In this document: positions 1 through 14,459 of the stretch, piece after piece | How the letters are laid out: each line of letters starts with the position of its first letter | Numbering within the stretch: the stretch's first letter is position 1 | From: Nemania diffusa | Lineage: Eukaryota > Ascomycota > Sordariomycetes > Xylariales > Xylariaceae | Assembly (NCBI GenBank): GCA_038501195.1 | Contig: JBBPUQ010000005.1 | Coordinates: 62,001-126,000, forward strand | Reading direction: 5' to 3' | Length of the DNA: 64,000 nucleotides | Program-made: the position numbers and the translations under genes | The notes under the pieces: generated by a model | Database searches by the model: none | What the model was told of the DNA's origin: nothing | The model's input: the letters and a program-made list of their open reading frames with translations, nothing else

Positions 1-83
1 TAATAAATTTGTTAATAAACATTATAGTAAATTATATATAATTTTTAATAATAACTAAATATAAAAAAACTAATATATATAAA

Positions 84-114
<31 letters not shown>

Positions 115-2736
115 ATATAAAAAATAAAATAAAAAAAAATATAAAAATAATAAATATATTTAATATTTTTAGTATAAAATATATAGTAAATAATATATTT
201 TTTAATACTTTATAAAAGTAGTAAAAAATACACTAGTTTTAAAATAAGTTTAAAGTATAAAAAGTATTATAATAACTTTAACTATAAAAATATTATTAAA
301 TTAAAAAAAAAAAAAAGTTATTTTTATTTTAATTAAATTATAAAAAAATAAGTTGAAAAATTTTTTAGTATTTTATAAAAGTACTAAAAAATATACTAGT
401 TTTAAAATAAATTTAATTTATAAAAAACACTATAATAACTTTAACTATAAAAATACTATTAAATTAAAAATTTTTCAAAATTGTAAAATTAACTATAATA
501 TAAAAAATAAATATTTTTTTAATTAAATTATATAGTTTAAACAAGTAAAAAAAGCTAATTTAAATAATATAAGTAATTATATAAAATAAATTAAAAACTG
601 CTTTTAATATTAAAATAAAATAAAATTTTAAAAAATATTAGTATATATTAACTTATAAATAAATTTAGCACTTTGAGTTTTTAAGTTAATAAACTAAACT
701 TTATATTAATAAAAAAAGAAAAAAAAAACAAAAATAATAATATAAATAATTAAAAAGATTTTTAAAAAATTATATTATATATATTAAAATTTAAAAAAAA
801 AAAAAAAAAAAGTAAATCGAATTTACAAACAAATTAAATAAATAAAATCAGCAAATTGTAATAGTTATAACAAAATATTATTTTAAAATTTATTAAAATA
901 AAATTTAAATAGAACTACTAATAGCTCTGTTTTAATTAGTTCTAATAAAATTAAAAACTTATTTGTTTAAATTAAATTATTTAAAAAAAAAAAAATAAAA
1001 CTTTATAAGTTTTTAAAATAAACAAAAACAAAAAGTAATAATAAAATTAATAAAAAATATAAAATAAAACTATATAAAAAATATATAAAAAAGTCCAATT
1101 TTAAAAACTTAAATTCAAAAAAAAAATTTAATAAAAAAATTTAGTAAACTTATTAGTAAACATTATAATAAATTATATATAATTTTTAATAATAACTAAA
1201 TATAAAAAAACTAGTATATATAAAAAAAAAAAAAAAAAAAATAAACTAAAAAACATAAAAAATAAAATAAAAAAAAATATAAAAATAATAAATATATTTA
1301 ATATTTTTAATATAAAATATATAATAAATAATATATTTTTTAGCACTTTATAAAAGTAGCAAAAAATATACTAGTTTTAAAATAAGTTTAAAATATAAAA
1401 AATATTATAATAACTTTAACTATAAAAATACTATTAAATTAAAAAAAAAAAAAAGTTATTTTTATTTTAATTAAATTATAAAAAAATAAATTGAAAAATT
1501 TTTTAACACTTTATAAAAGTACTAAAAAATATACTAATTTTAAAACAAGTTTAATTTATAAAAAACATTATAATAACTTTAATTATAAAAATACTATTAA
1601 ATTAAAAATTTTTTAAAATTATAAAATCAACTATAGTATAAAAAATAAATATTTTTTTAACTAAATTATATAATTTAAACAAATAAAAAAAGCTAATTTA
1701 AATAATATAAATAATTATATAAAATAAACTAAAAACTGCTTTTAATATTAAAATAAAATAAAATTTTAAAAAATATTAATATATATTAACTTATAAATAA
1801 ATTTAATACTTTAAGTTTTTAAATTAATAAACTAAGCTTTATATTAATAAAAAAAAAAAAAAAAAAAAAAATAATAGTATAAGTAGTTAAAAAAATTTTT
1901 AAAAAATTATATTATATATATTAAAATTTAAAAAAAAAAAAAAAAAAAGTAAATCAAATTTATAAACAAATTAAATAAATAAAATTAGCAAGTTATAATA
2001 GTTATAACAAAATATTATTTTAAAATTTACTAAAATAAAATTTAAACAAAATTATTAGTAGCTTTATTTTAATTAGTTTTAATAAAATTAAAAATTTATT
2101 TGTTTAAACTAAATTATTTAAAAAAAAAAAAATAAAACTTTGTAAATTTTTAAAATAAACAAAAACAAAAAGTAATAATAAAATCAGTAAAAAATATAAA
2201 ATAAAACTATATAAAAAATATATAAAAAAGTCCAATTTTAAAAACTTAAATTTAAAAAAAAAATTTAATAAAAAAATTTAATAAATTTATTAATAAACAT
2301 TATAATAAATTATATATAATTTTTAATAGTAACTAAATATAAAAAAACTAGTATATATAAAAAAAAAAAAAAAAAAATAAACTAAAAAACATAAAAAATA
2401 AAATAAAAAAAAATATAAAAATAATAAATATATTTAATATTTTTAATATAAAATATATAGTAAATAGTATATTTTTTAATATTTTATAAAAGTAGTAAAA
2501 AATATGCTAGTTTTAAAATAAGTTTAAAGTATAAAAAGCACTATAATAACTTTAATTATAAAAATACTATTAAATTAAAAAAAAAAAAAAGTTATTTTTA
2601 TTTTAATTAAATTATAAAAAAATAAGTTAAAAAATTCTTTAACACTTTATAAAAGTGCTAAAAAATACACTAGTTTTAAAATAAGTTTAATTTATAAAAA
2701 GCACTATAGTAACTTTAATTATAAAAATACTATTAA
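1..2736. repeat. ~1.14 kb tandem repeat, 2.4 copies, extremely AT-rich
   Basis: Three successive copies begin at 1, 1142 and 2279 (periods 1141 and 1137 bp), all opening with variants of TAATAAATTTGTTAATAAAC. The third copy breaks off near 2736, and the first may be cut by the window edge. The copies differ mainly by A/G and T/C transitions and by poly-A lengths. Each unit also contains an internal imperfect duplication of roughly 110 bp (in the first copy about 198-305 and 363-468), recognisable by the shared string ATAAAAGTA.TAAAAAATA. No reading frame of note survives. This is read as a RIP-saturated tandem array whose original content is unknown. Confidence 0.9.
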
Positions 2737-3529
2737 ATAAAAAAAAAATATTAAACTTTAATATTTAAATTATTTTATAAAACTTTTAAAAGTTTTTTAA
2801 ATAAATTAATTTTAATAATATTATTACTATTATTAAAGTTTTTTATACTTTTTATTTAATTATTAACTAGCTTTTTTAAATTTAAAACAGCTTAAAATTA
2901 TATTATAGCTTTTTTATTATATATTTTTTTTAATAAGTTTTAATATAACTTTTAAAATAGCTTATTATTAATAATATTTAAAAAATTAATAATATAAAAA
3001 ATTAATTGAATTAATTTATATTAAACAAATTTATTTTTAAAAATAAAAAAAAATAAAACAGCTTTTATAATTTAAATAATAAAATAATTGCTAAAAGTTT
3101 TAAATATAATATTAATATTAACATTTATTTTATTTAATAAATTATTATTTTTATTGTTAATATAATATAAAAAAAAACTAATAAATAAATAGTTTTATTA
3201 TTAATACTTTTGTTTTTTTTAATAAATATAATTTAAAAAATATAATATATAAATTTAATATTAAATTTAGCTTTATTAAAATTGTTAATTAAAGTTATAT
3301 TTGTAGCAATAGCAGCTTATTTTTTATTTAAATATATAAGCTTATAATAACAAGCTTTATAAATTTTATATAATATAATAACTAGTTTTTAATATATTAT
3401 TGTTGTTTTTTAAATATTGTAAAATATAGTATATATTTGTTTTTATAATTAATTATTAAAAGTTTTTTTTAATATGTTAATATTAAACAATAAAGTTTGT
3501 AATATTTTTGAAGCTTTTAAAACAGTATT

Positions 3530-4690
3530 TAATATTTTTAACATTTAAAACAACTTTGAAAAAACTTTAGCAAATATAATTATTAATTATTAATATATTT
3601 AATATATTAACTAAAATAGCTAAAACTTGCTATTAAATATATTTAATATATAAATTTTATATTTTATAGCTTTTATAATTAAATTAATATATATATTTAA
3701 AAATTATAAATATTATATAGTTAATAAATATATATTTGTTTTTTATATAAATATAAAAAACTTATTTATATTATAAAAGTTGTTTTATTTAATTAAAACA
3801 ATAAAATAATTATTAAAATATAATTTAAGTTTATATATATATAATATATATAAATAATTAATTAATATAAAATATCTTATAGTTAAATATTATTTAATAT
3901 AATTATTAAATTAATATATTTATATTTTGCTGTTATATTAAATGTTTTTAAAAAAGTAATTTAATATAAATTAAAATAAAAAAAAGCTAAGTTAAATGAA
4001 AATAAATTTAAAAAAAAAAGTTTGATATAAATTTTAAATAATAAATAATTTTTAAAATATAATTTAAATTAAATTAATTTTAAACAAATTTAAACAAAAA
4101 ATTAATATATTAAAAAACTATATATATAATATTATATAATAAATTTAAGTATTATAATTTAATAAAACATTAAATTTTAAAAATTAAAATAAAAAAATAA
4201 TAATATAAATTTATAGCTTTAATATAATTATAATATAATTTATTTATTTTATATTTATATAAATAATTAAATAAAAATTATATAGTTTATTAGTATATAT
4301 TTATTTTAAATATAATTGTTTAATATTTAAAATGTTTTAAAAAATTTTAAAAAAACTTTAATAAATAAACTAGCTAACTATTTAATATATTAATTAAAAT
4401 AACTATAACTTATAATTAAATATTTATAATATATAAATTTTATATTTTATAACTTTTTTAATAAAATTAAAAAATAAACTTTAATATTTTAAGTAAATAT
4501 TATATAATTAATTAATGTTTATTTACTTTTAATATAAATAATGCAACGTTTAAAACGTTTGAAATAATTTTAAAAAAACTTTAATAAATAAGCTTGCTTA
4601 TTAACTATATAATATATTAACTAAAATAATTAAAATATATTGTTTATTATATTTAATATATAAACTTTATATTTTATAACTTTTATAATT
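3530..4690. repeat. three imperfect copies of a ~140 bp AT-rich repeat
   Basis: Segments near 3530-3680, 4320-4460 and 4545-4690 share the order ATATATTAACTAAAAT, then a T/A run, then ATATAAATTTTATATTTTAT followed by an AGCTTTT or AACTTTT ending. They look like remnants of one repeat family decayed by RIP. Boundaries are approximate because the sequence is low in complexity. Confidence 0.45.
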
Positions 4691-7600
4691 AAATTAAAAT
4701 ATAAGTTTAATTATATTAATTATTATATAATAAATTATAATTAATATAACTATATAAAAACTTTTTTATATTTTATAAATTAATAAATTTAATTAATAAG
4801 TTTTAAAAAAAAAATATAATATAATAAATAATAAAAAAAAACTAAGTTAAAATAATATAAATTTTAAAAAAATAGCTTAATATAAATTTTAATTATAAAT
4901 AAGTTTAAAAAAAAAATTTAATGTTTATAAAAATAAAAAATTTAGTTTAAAATGATTTAAACTAAATTTAAAAAAAATTGTTTAATATAATAACTAAAAA
5001 TTTAAAACAGCAGTATTAATTAAAAAATAATTTTAAATAGATTTAAAAACGAAAGTTTAATAAAAAGCTTTAGCTATAATAAATAAAACAGTTAATAAAA
5101 AAACTAACATAGGTTTAAAAAAACAGAAATAAAAGCAGTATAGCTAATTTAAGCTTATAAAATAAAGTATAAAATAAGTTTAAAAATATAAAAATAAAAA
5201 TATAAAAATTAAGTTTAAAAATATAAAAGTAAAAATACGAAAATATTTACTAGTTATATTATTTTATAATTATTTAAAAAAATATAAATAAAAATATTTA
5301 TTAATAATAAATATTTTTAAAATAAATTAAAACAAGTTTAAATTTAAATAATAAAATATTAAAATTATTTAATTTTTTAAAAAAAAGCTTGTAAAAAAGT
5401 TATATAAATAAATATTTAATATTATTTATATTAATATATAAAACAATATTAAACAAATTATAAAAGTTCAATATATTTTTATATAATTTTAACTTATTAT
5501 AATAAAACAATAAATATAAAATTTTTAATAGTTTTAAAAACTTTAAACAAAAATATTTTAATATATTATAAAAATAATTTATTAATAATATTATTAAATA
5601 AAACAAAATAATATTATATTAAATAAAAACAATTATTTAATATATAATATTTTAAAAATTTTTAATTATATAAATTTTATTAACAACTAATAAATTAAAA
5701 TAATACTATTTTAAAATAAAAATAATATCGATTTTATTTTATTTTTTTAGTTTTATTTATTTTTTAAAACTTTTTTTTATTAAAATTTATTTTATTAAAT
5801 TTGTTTTAAATTTAAACTTAATAAAATTATTATTATTAAATAAACTAAATTTTTTTTGTTTTAATTAAATAAAGTTTTTAATAAACTATAAAATTTTTAT
5901 AATATAATAATTAAAAAAAGTTTATATAAATAATATAATAACTATTTAATTAATTTAAAAATAATTAATATAAATAAACTTAATAAAAATATTAAAAATA
6001 AAATATTTATAAATATAAATAAAATATTTTATTTTTTAAAAAAATTGTTTATTTTATAATTTTTTTTATTAATAGTTGTTATTATTTTTTTTAAATTTTA
6101 TTAATTTAAAATTTAACTTTTTTTTATATAGTTATATTTAGTTTTGTTTTTTTTATATATAAAAAAGATTTTAAATATATTTTTAAAAAATTTTCGTAAA
6201 TATTAAAAAGTTTAAACTATTATAAAAAACATAGTAAAAACTAAATAAAAATAATATTTTAATAAATTTTTTATTTGTTTAATTTTTATTTTTAAAATAT
6301 AATAAACTATTATTTTATTATAAATAATAGTTTTATTAGTTTTATATTTATTTATAAAAAAAATAAAACATAAAAATATTAATATTTTATTTAAAAGTTC
6401 TGCTATATTTACTAAAAAAAAAAGTTAATAATAAGTTATAAAATTAAAAAATAAAATATATTTAAATAGCTAAATATTTTATTTTTTAAATAAAATAAAA
6501 CTATATTTATTAATAAATTAATAAAATTAATAAATAGTTTTATTATTTAAAGCTATTTTTATGTTTTTTTAATTAATTTTAAAATAACAAGCAATATTTT
6601 AAATTAAAAATAACTTTTTTATAAAATTATTAGTTATTAATTAATTAATAATAATATATTTTTATTTTTAAGTTTTTATTTTTTTAACTATTTTTATAAC
6701 TAAAATAGTATTATTATTACTAGTTTTATTTTTAAGTTTATTTTTTATAACTTTGAAAATTTATTAAATTATATTTTATTTAATTAAATATTTTAATTTA
6801 TTTTTATTATTAATAAAAACAATTGTTTTAATTTTAATATTTTTTTTATTTTATATTAATAATTTAAAATTACTAATAATATTTTAATTAATTAAAATTT
6901 TTATTTAATTATAAATATATTTATAATTTATACTATTTAAATATAATAATTTTTATAAATTTTTTATTATAAATAATAATAATATTTATTTTTAAATAAT
7001 AAACAAATAAAATAAAATTTTTTATTTTTTTTAAAAACTTTAAAACTTATAAAAATTAATAAAAATATTATTTATTAATTTTTTTAAATAGTTTATTATA
7101 TAATATTTTTTATAGCTTTTGTATTTTATATATTATAATTTAATAGCTATATTTGTTTTAGCTATAAATTTAAAACTAAATAATATATTTTTAATTATAT
7201 TATTAATAACAAGTTTATTAATATTTATTTTAAAAATAATATATATAACTTTGTTAATAATAATAAAAAAAATAATAATGTTTTTATTTATATATTATTG
7301 TTTATAATAAAAATTACTGTTTAATTTATATTAATAAAACTAATAATAAACTATTGTAATTAATATTTAATATTAGTTTTTTATAATAAAACTAAAAATT
7401 ATAAAACAGTTATTATTACTACAAATATAAAAATAGTTAAAAAATATAAAAAGTAAGTTTTTTGTTATTATTATTATTATATAGTTAATAATAAATAATA
7501 AATAATTTTTATTAGTTAATTTAATGTTTATATTAAAAAAACTAAATATATTGCTTATTATTTATTAAATTATTATATTATAAATTTTGTTATAATTTAT

Positions 7601-8824
7601 TAATAATTATAGTTTGTTATTTATAAAGTTTAAAAATATAACAATTTTAAATATTTTTATATTTATATAAATATTATAATAGTAATAATATAGTTTTAAT
7701 ATAGCTAATATTATAAAAAAATTAAAAATAAAAAGCTATAATAGTTAAAAAATAAAATATATAAAAAATTAAATATTTTATTTTTTAACTTTATATAAAT
7801 AAAATATATAAAAACAAATTATATATTATATATATTAATAAAAAAATAAAATATATTTATATTTATAAAATAAAATTTATAAATAAAAAACTTATTTTAT
7901 AATTTATAATAAATTATATTATAAACTTTAATATTATATATTTATATATTTTTTATTTTATTATAATTATAAATAATTTATATTTATATTATTTTTATAA
8001 TTAATAATATTTTAATTAATAAAACTTTAGTTTTATTATAAAAAAAATATTAAATTAATTAAAAGTTATTTAAATAAATAATAAAAAACTTTTATATATT
8101 TTTGTTTTAAAAAAAGTTTTTTTTTATATAAAAAATTAATAATAATTTAGCTATTTTATAAATATATTAATATATATATATAATAAAAAATAAAATATAT
8201 AGTAAAAAAAGATTTAAAAAATAAAATATTTAAAAAAACAAGCAAACATTTTTAGTAAAAAAAAATATAAAAAAAAAAAAAAGTAAATATTTTTAAAAAA
8301 AAAAGTTGTAAAAAATAAAAAAGTAAAAAAAAATAAAATAAAAAAATAAATAAATATAAAATATTTTATTTTTTAATTTTTTAATTAAAACTAAAAATAT
8401 TTAAAAATTAAAATAATTATATATTAAATATTTTATTTTTTAATAAATTATTTAAGTAATAAAATAACTATATATTAAATATTTTATTTTTAATATATAT
8501 AATTAAATATAAAAAAATAAAAAATAATAATAAATAATAATTATTAATAATTAATTAAATATTAACTATTAATATTATAAATTTATAATATATTTTAAAA
8601 AAGTTTAATAATTTATTTAATTAAATATAAAAGCTGTTATAACTAAAAATTTATATATATATAATAAATTTAATATATATAAATAAATAAATTTATAATT
8701 ATTTATTATTTAATAATATATTATTTCATTATTATAAATATATAATTATATTATTAAATAATAATTAATTTATATATTAAATATATTATTTAATATTTAA
8801 TTAAATAAATAATAAAAAAATAAA

Positions 8825-9003
8825 AAAAAAAACAAAAAATATAATATAATATTTAATATTTTTATTAAATATATAATTAAAAAAGAAAAAAATGTAAAAA
8901 ATGTAATATTAAATCTAGTGTTTTTATTAAATATATAATTAAAAAATAAAAAAAAACAAAAAATATAACATAATATTTAATATTTTTATTAAATATATAT
9001 AGT
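8825..9003. repeat. three tandem ~60 bp units
   Basis: Copies starting near 8825, 8885 and 8946 share the ending TTTTTATTAAATATATAATT and the internal AATATTTAAT. The middle copy keeps more G and C (AATCTAGTGT in place of AATATTTAAT), which points to uneven mutation of once-identical units. Confidence 0.6.
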
Positions 9004-12000
9004 TAATATAAAAAAAATAAAACAAAATTTTAACTAAATTAAATAAGTACTTAAAGTTAATTTTAATTTATAACTTGTTATAATTTTTTTTTTATAATTT
9101 AAAAATATTTTTAATTTAAATTATTAAAAGTTTTAAAAATTAATTTTCTTTTATAGTTTTAAGTTTATTTCTTTTAAGCTTTTGTTTTTTATATTATTGT
9201 TTTATATATTTTATTGTTTATTTTATAGCTTTATTAATATTTAATTATAATTTAGCAATTTTTTTAATAATTATATTTAAATTTTAATTATTAAATTTAT
9301 TTTTTTAAAAAAATAAACTAATATTTAATTATTAAATAATATTTATAATATATAATATAATTAATAATATAATAATTTTTTTTTTATTATTTATATAAAT
9401 ATTTTTTTATTATTTGTTTTATTTAAAATTATTATAGCATTTTTGCTTTTTTTTTTTTAACAAAATTGTTTTTAACGATTTTATTATTTTTAATTAATAA
9501 ACTTATTTTTATTTTGTTTTTTTATAAGCTTTTTATTAGTTTTAATAATATTTAAAACTACTATTTTATAATATAATTTAAAAGTTATAATATAATAATT
9601 TAATATATTATTAATAATTTTAATGTTATAAATATTTTAAAATTTAATAATTTAAATAAAATAAATAATTTAAAAAGTTTTTTTAAAGTTAATAATAAGT
9701 TTAAAAAGTTTAATAATATTAATATATTTAATATTTGTTTTAATAATTTTATTTAATTATTTATTAATTTATTTAATAAAGTTTTTAATAAATTTTATTA
9801 TTATTAAATATATAAAGTTTTTATATTTTAATTTATATTTAAATTTAAAAATTTATTATATTATTATATTAAACTTTTTTAATTTATTATATTATTTATT
9901 AATTATTTTATTTATTTTTATATATATTAATTTATAATTAAAATATATTATTATATATATTTATTTAATAAATTTAATACACTTTATTTAATAAATTTTA
10001 TATTATTTTATTATTATATTATAGCATTATTTAATAATTAAATAAAATATTTATTAAAAAGTAATAAATGTAATAATTATTATATTAAAAAAGTTAATAT
10101 TTATATTTATAAATTTTATTATTATTAATATATTTAGTAATTATAATTAAAGAATTTATATAAATTTAAAAATTAAATAAATTTTTAAGTTTTTATTATA
10201 TATTTTTATAATAAAGTTTTTTTTTTATAAATAAAAATTATTTAAAAAGTAAAAATTAATTGTAATAAAAGTTATTATTTTAACAATTTTATTAATTATA
10301 TATATATAGTTTATTATTTAATAAAATATAAAAATTAATAAAAATTTTAATTATTAAATTTAATATATATATTTTAATATTATATTAATAACTAATTTTA
10401 ATTTAAAATAATTATTTAATAAGTTTTTTTTTATATATTATATAAATTATTTAATATTAATTATATTATTTATATAATTAATATATATTTTTTATATATA
10501 AATTTTAAACTTTTTTAAAAAAAACTTAAATTTAATAATTAAATTAAACTTTAAAAATTTATTTAAAAATAAACTATATAAAATTATTAGTTTAAAAAAA
10601 AACAAAATAAATATTTAATAAAAAAAAATATTATTTAAATAAAAATAAAAAGTAGTAATAATAAAAAATAAAAAAGCAAAAATAGTAAAAAAAAGTTTAA
10701 AAATATATATTTAATTAAATTTAATATTTATAAAAATTAAAATTAAATTTAAAAATAATATTAAAAAAATAACTATAATATATATAATTATTAATTATAT
10801 TTAATTTTAATATAATTTTTGTTTTTGATTTTATTTAAATTTAATATAAATATAAATAATTAATAAATTTTTAAAAATAATTAATTATATAAACATTTTT
10901 TTAAAACTTTTAAATTATATTAAATATATAAATTTAATTAAAACTTTTAATACAGTTAATTTTAAATAAATTATGTTTTTTTTTATTATTTTTTAAAAAC
11001 AATAATATAAAAATAATTAATTATAAAAATATAATTTAAAAAATTAAATATTTTTATATTTTATTATTAAATTTATATAAAAAATTACTTTTAAATTATT
11101 TTTAATTAATTTATTTTTATTAAATAAACTATTTAATTAATTTAATTATTTTTTTTTTATTATTTTATTATTTTTTTTTTTTTTTTTAATTAATTATTTT
11201 ATATTTAATTTATTAATAAAATTTAATATTTTAAAAATATATTTTTAATTATTAAATTATTAATTTTTATTAATTTAATTTAATTATAAATTTTATATTT
11301 AATTTTTTTATTAAATTTATATTTTTATTAATAATATTAAAAATATTAATAAAATTTTATTTTATTTTATTAGCTATTTTATTAATTATTATAATTAAAA
11401 AGTTTTAATTATATATTTTTTAAATTATTTATATATATTTATTTTATATATATTTTTATTAATTAATAAAAATATTTTTATATATTTTTAATTTTATTTT
11501 AAATATTTAATTATTAATTTTAAACAAAACTTATATTTTTTAAATATTTTTAAAAAATTAAATGTTTTTTGATTTTAATAAAAATATTTTAATTTTTATA
11601 TTTATAAATTTTAAATTAAATGATATTATATATAAAAAATAAATTAAATTAAAATTTTTTTAAAAAATATATTTAAAATTATTTAAATATAAAAATAAAA
11701 TTAAAATAATAATTATATAAAAAAAAACATTAATAAAAAATTTAATTTAAATATTAATAAATCTTTATTAATATAAATTAAAAAAGTTATTTTTTATAAT
11801 TTATTATAATTAGCTAAATTTTTTAAACTTTTTTAAATATTTAAACTTTTTTAAAGTTTTTTTAAATCTTTTTTAAATTTTAATTTTTTTTAAAAAAAAC
11901 TTTTATAAAAGTTTTAATATTAATTATTATACACTAGTTTTTTTTTTAAATTTTAATTTTTAAAAACTTTTATATATTATATAAACTTTTTATAATTTTT

Positions 12001-12060
12001 TTATAATTAATTTATAATTTTTTTAATTTATTAAATTTTTAATTAATTATTTAATTTTTA

Positions 12061-12818
12061 ATAAAAACTTTTAGGGGTTTTAAATAAAAAAGCTTGTATA
12101 AAAGTGATATACTTTTAAAGTAAGCTATACTAGTTAGCACCTGTAGAAAAAGTGGCACCTGCATACACCTGTAGATTAAATAAAGACCCACAGGGACTTA
12201 TAAGGACCCACAGGGACCCACGCACACACCTAAACCTTAGGTTTTAAGAATTGCTGCAAATCTTTTTCTCTATTTGATTTATATCTCACTTTTTACTACT
12301 ACTTTACTTAACTACCTTTGATTGCATTTATTAATTTTATAAAAATTAAAAAACTAAATATTTTTTTTATATTTGTTTTTTTTATATAAATAAATTATTT
12401 ATTATATATACTTTTTAATTTTTTTAATATTTTTTTTATAAATTTTTAAAAAAAAAATTTATTACTTTTTTTTTTAAATTATAGTTATTTTTTTTTTTTT
12501 AATTTAAAATTGTTAAATTTAATTTAATTATTAATTTAATATTTTTAAAACTTTTTTTTATAAAAAATTATAATATTATAGTTTTTAAAATTTATTTTAT
12601 ATTATTATAACTTTTATAATTTTCGATTTTTTTTTAATAAAATATATTAATAAAAACTTAAATAAAAAACTTATAGCTAATTTAATTAACTATTAAAATT
12701 TTTATAATTTTTTATTTTTATTTTTATTTAAAATTAATTTTATATATTTAATAAAAATAAAGCTTTTAAAATAATAGTTATATATTTAAACTTTTAAAAT
12801 AATTTAATAATATTATTA
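12061..12818. other. small GC island with short direct repeats, then AT-rich DNA
   Basis: About 12120-12260 is abruptly less AT-rich and holds short direct repeats (CACCTGTAGA or CACCTGCATA, and GGACCCACAGGGA two to three times). From about 12310 to 12818 the DNA is AT-rich again. I see no gene. The island is probably a fragment of a younger, less mutated insertion. Confidence 0.5.
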
Positions 12819-12902
12819 CTAGAGGACCCACCCTGTAGGGGACCCTCTTCACTGCGTTCAGAGGGCCCCAATACTCGTAAACACCCCAATAATCATAGAC
12901 AC
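12819..12902 (+). repeat. left terminal inverted repeat of the 812 bp element
   Basis: 84 bp, pairing with 13547-13630. It includes the shared string CCCCAATACTCGTA and ends at ATCATAGACAC. Confidence 0.85.
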
Positions 12903-13546
12903 CGCTTTTACCTCTCTTTTACACCTAAACTGCTACTTTTGGACCTGCGAACAAACAGCCTTCTTTCTAGTCCTTTAGTTTGAAACTAAAACTATAGCTT
13001 GGCTGTATGGCCTACTTCACAGCTGTCAAGTTGTTTTTTATTTACTGGCCCACGTTGTTGTGTAAACGCTGTGTGTATGTAGGTCATGTGTGTGTAAATG
13101 TATGTTGATTACGTAAGGTAACGAAGTGTAAGTTTGTATGAGATACAATAGTTATACCAGCTTGTACGTACGAACCAAAGCTTCAAGGGCTTCAATACGT
13201 ACAGCACCGAATAGACCAATACTGTAGCAATAATATATATGCATATGAACGTACTAGAAGCCATGGTATGGGCGTACGAGAGATTGCAACCGCACAGATA
13301 GCTTCATTTTCACTTATTTTTTAGGCAATAAGTGTACAGACCTGTACAAACCTGTACAAGCCTGTACAACGCAGTAGAGCTATAATTGAGTCTATATATA
13401 GAGCTTTATTTTAGTTCTTCTTTTATATAGACTAAGTATTCAAGCAGTCAGAATTAAAGTAGTTAAGTATTGCCGTTGCAAAAAAACGTGTTTTAACACC
13501 AAAAAGTCAGATTTACTAGTAAATTTGGTAGCCGGCTGACGGAGTA

Positions 13547-13630
13547 GTGTCTATGATTATTGGGGTGTCTACGAGTATTGGGGCCCTCTGAACGCAGTGA
13601 AAAGGGTCCCCCACAGGGTGGATCCTCTAG
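13547..13630 (-). repeat. right terminal inverted repeat of the 812 bp element
   Basis: Reverse complement of 12819-12902. The outermost bases are ...GGATCCTCTAG, followed by TA. Confidence 0.85.
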
Positions 13631-13989
13631 TAAAGCTATAATTTACTTTTTAAACTATTTAAAGTTTTATTTAACTTTTAAAATAAAAAAAAAAACATTT
13701 AAAAATATATATTTAAATTAAAATTTTAAATTATTTTAATTTAATATTATAATATTAATTTAAAACACTTTATAATATATATTAACAATAATTGCTATAT
13801 TTTATTTATTAATTTAATAAAGTAAAAAACTTACTTTGTTTTAAGTTGTTTAAGTTATATATACTAGTGTTATAGTTTAAGTTATTTTATTTATACATAG
13901 CTAGTTCTTTTAACGTTACTTTTGAATTTGACCTCAACTTCTGTAAGGTAAGAAGTGAAGGCATTTCGACCTTGGTAAATTTCTTACGA

Positions 13990-14440
13990 AGAGAGGAAGC
14001 CATGATTGTTTACCGCCATGAGAATAATTGTTAATTGAGTCGTTGTGATTTGGGATGTAATCACCAATCTGAATATTGAGGGTCGTGTCAAAAGAAGTTA
14101 AGAGGTTTGTGAGTAATGAGGACATAGGAGACGGATGTCATGTTGCGTGCACAGCCACAAACCAACAGTATTTGCCAAAGTAGGCCAATAGCGCAACTCT
14201 GCATCCAACAGATCCCATACTGTACCAATTGAAGCGCGCCATAATTGAAATGCCGCTTCAGCTCAATACTGCAATTTTAGGAGATTTCTAATCCCATGAC
14301 TGCCGTTGGCCGCTCCTCGCCGTAAAGCCGACGAAACAGTCAATCCTTCGGCCCCACAGATCCAACATTCATGCCCCCATGTCCCTCAACCATGATCATA
14401 TCTGCATGGGGTTAGCGAATTCCGCCGGATATCCTTCCGA
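13990..14440 (-). pseudogene. broken coding relic in a GC island, unrecognised
   Basis: A ~0.5 kb island of balanced composition lies in AT-rich DNA. On the minus strand one frame reads from an ATG near 14393 as MIMVEGHGGMNVGSVGPKD, a stop, then LFRRLYGEERPTAVMGLEIS, a stop, and a further hydrophobic stretch. A second minus frame is also fairly open (WGHECWICGAEGL..., later YWPTLANTVGLWLC) with one stop. Protein-like composition plus isolated stops suggests a decayed gene, but I cannot name the family and cannot choose firmly between the frames. Non-coding DNA is the alternative. Confidence 0.3.
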
Positions 14441-14459
14441 GATGCAGCGGTAAGGTTTA

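Larger units (their letters stand above)
2737..12060. other. RIP-saturated AT-rich block, no gene
   Basis: More than 9 kb consists almost only of A and T, with residual C and G mostly in AGCT-like or AAC contexts. The only open frames are short low-complexity strings of Ile, Leu, Asn, Lys, Phe and Tyr, as expected by chance at this composition. Degenerate repeats are present (see separate entries). Nothing resembling a splice structure or a protein family can be seen. Confidence 0.85.
12819..13630. mobile_element. 812 bp non-autonomous TIR element (MITE-like), TA target duplication
   Basis: The two ends are near-perfect inverted repeats of 84 bp: 12819-12902, opening CTAGAGGACCCACCCTGT, and the reverse complement of 13547-13630. 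They differ at only a few positions, mostly transitions. The element is flanked on both sides by TA (12817-12818 and 13631-13632), the target duplication of Tc1/mariner-type transposases. The interior has no reading frame of useful length, so the element would depend on a transposase elsewhere. It contains a short run of CCTGTACAA-type repeats around 13340-13370. Its base composition is normal while both flanks are almost pure AT, so it probably inserted after the flanks were RIP-mutated. Confidence 0.85.
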
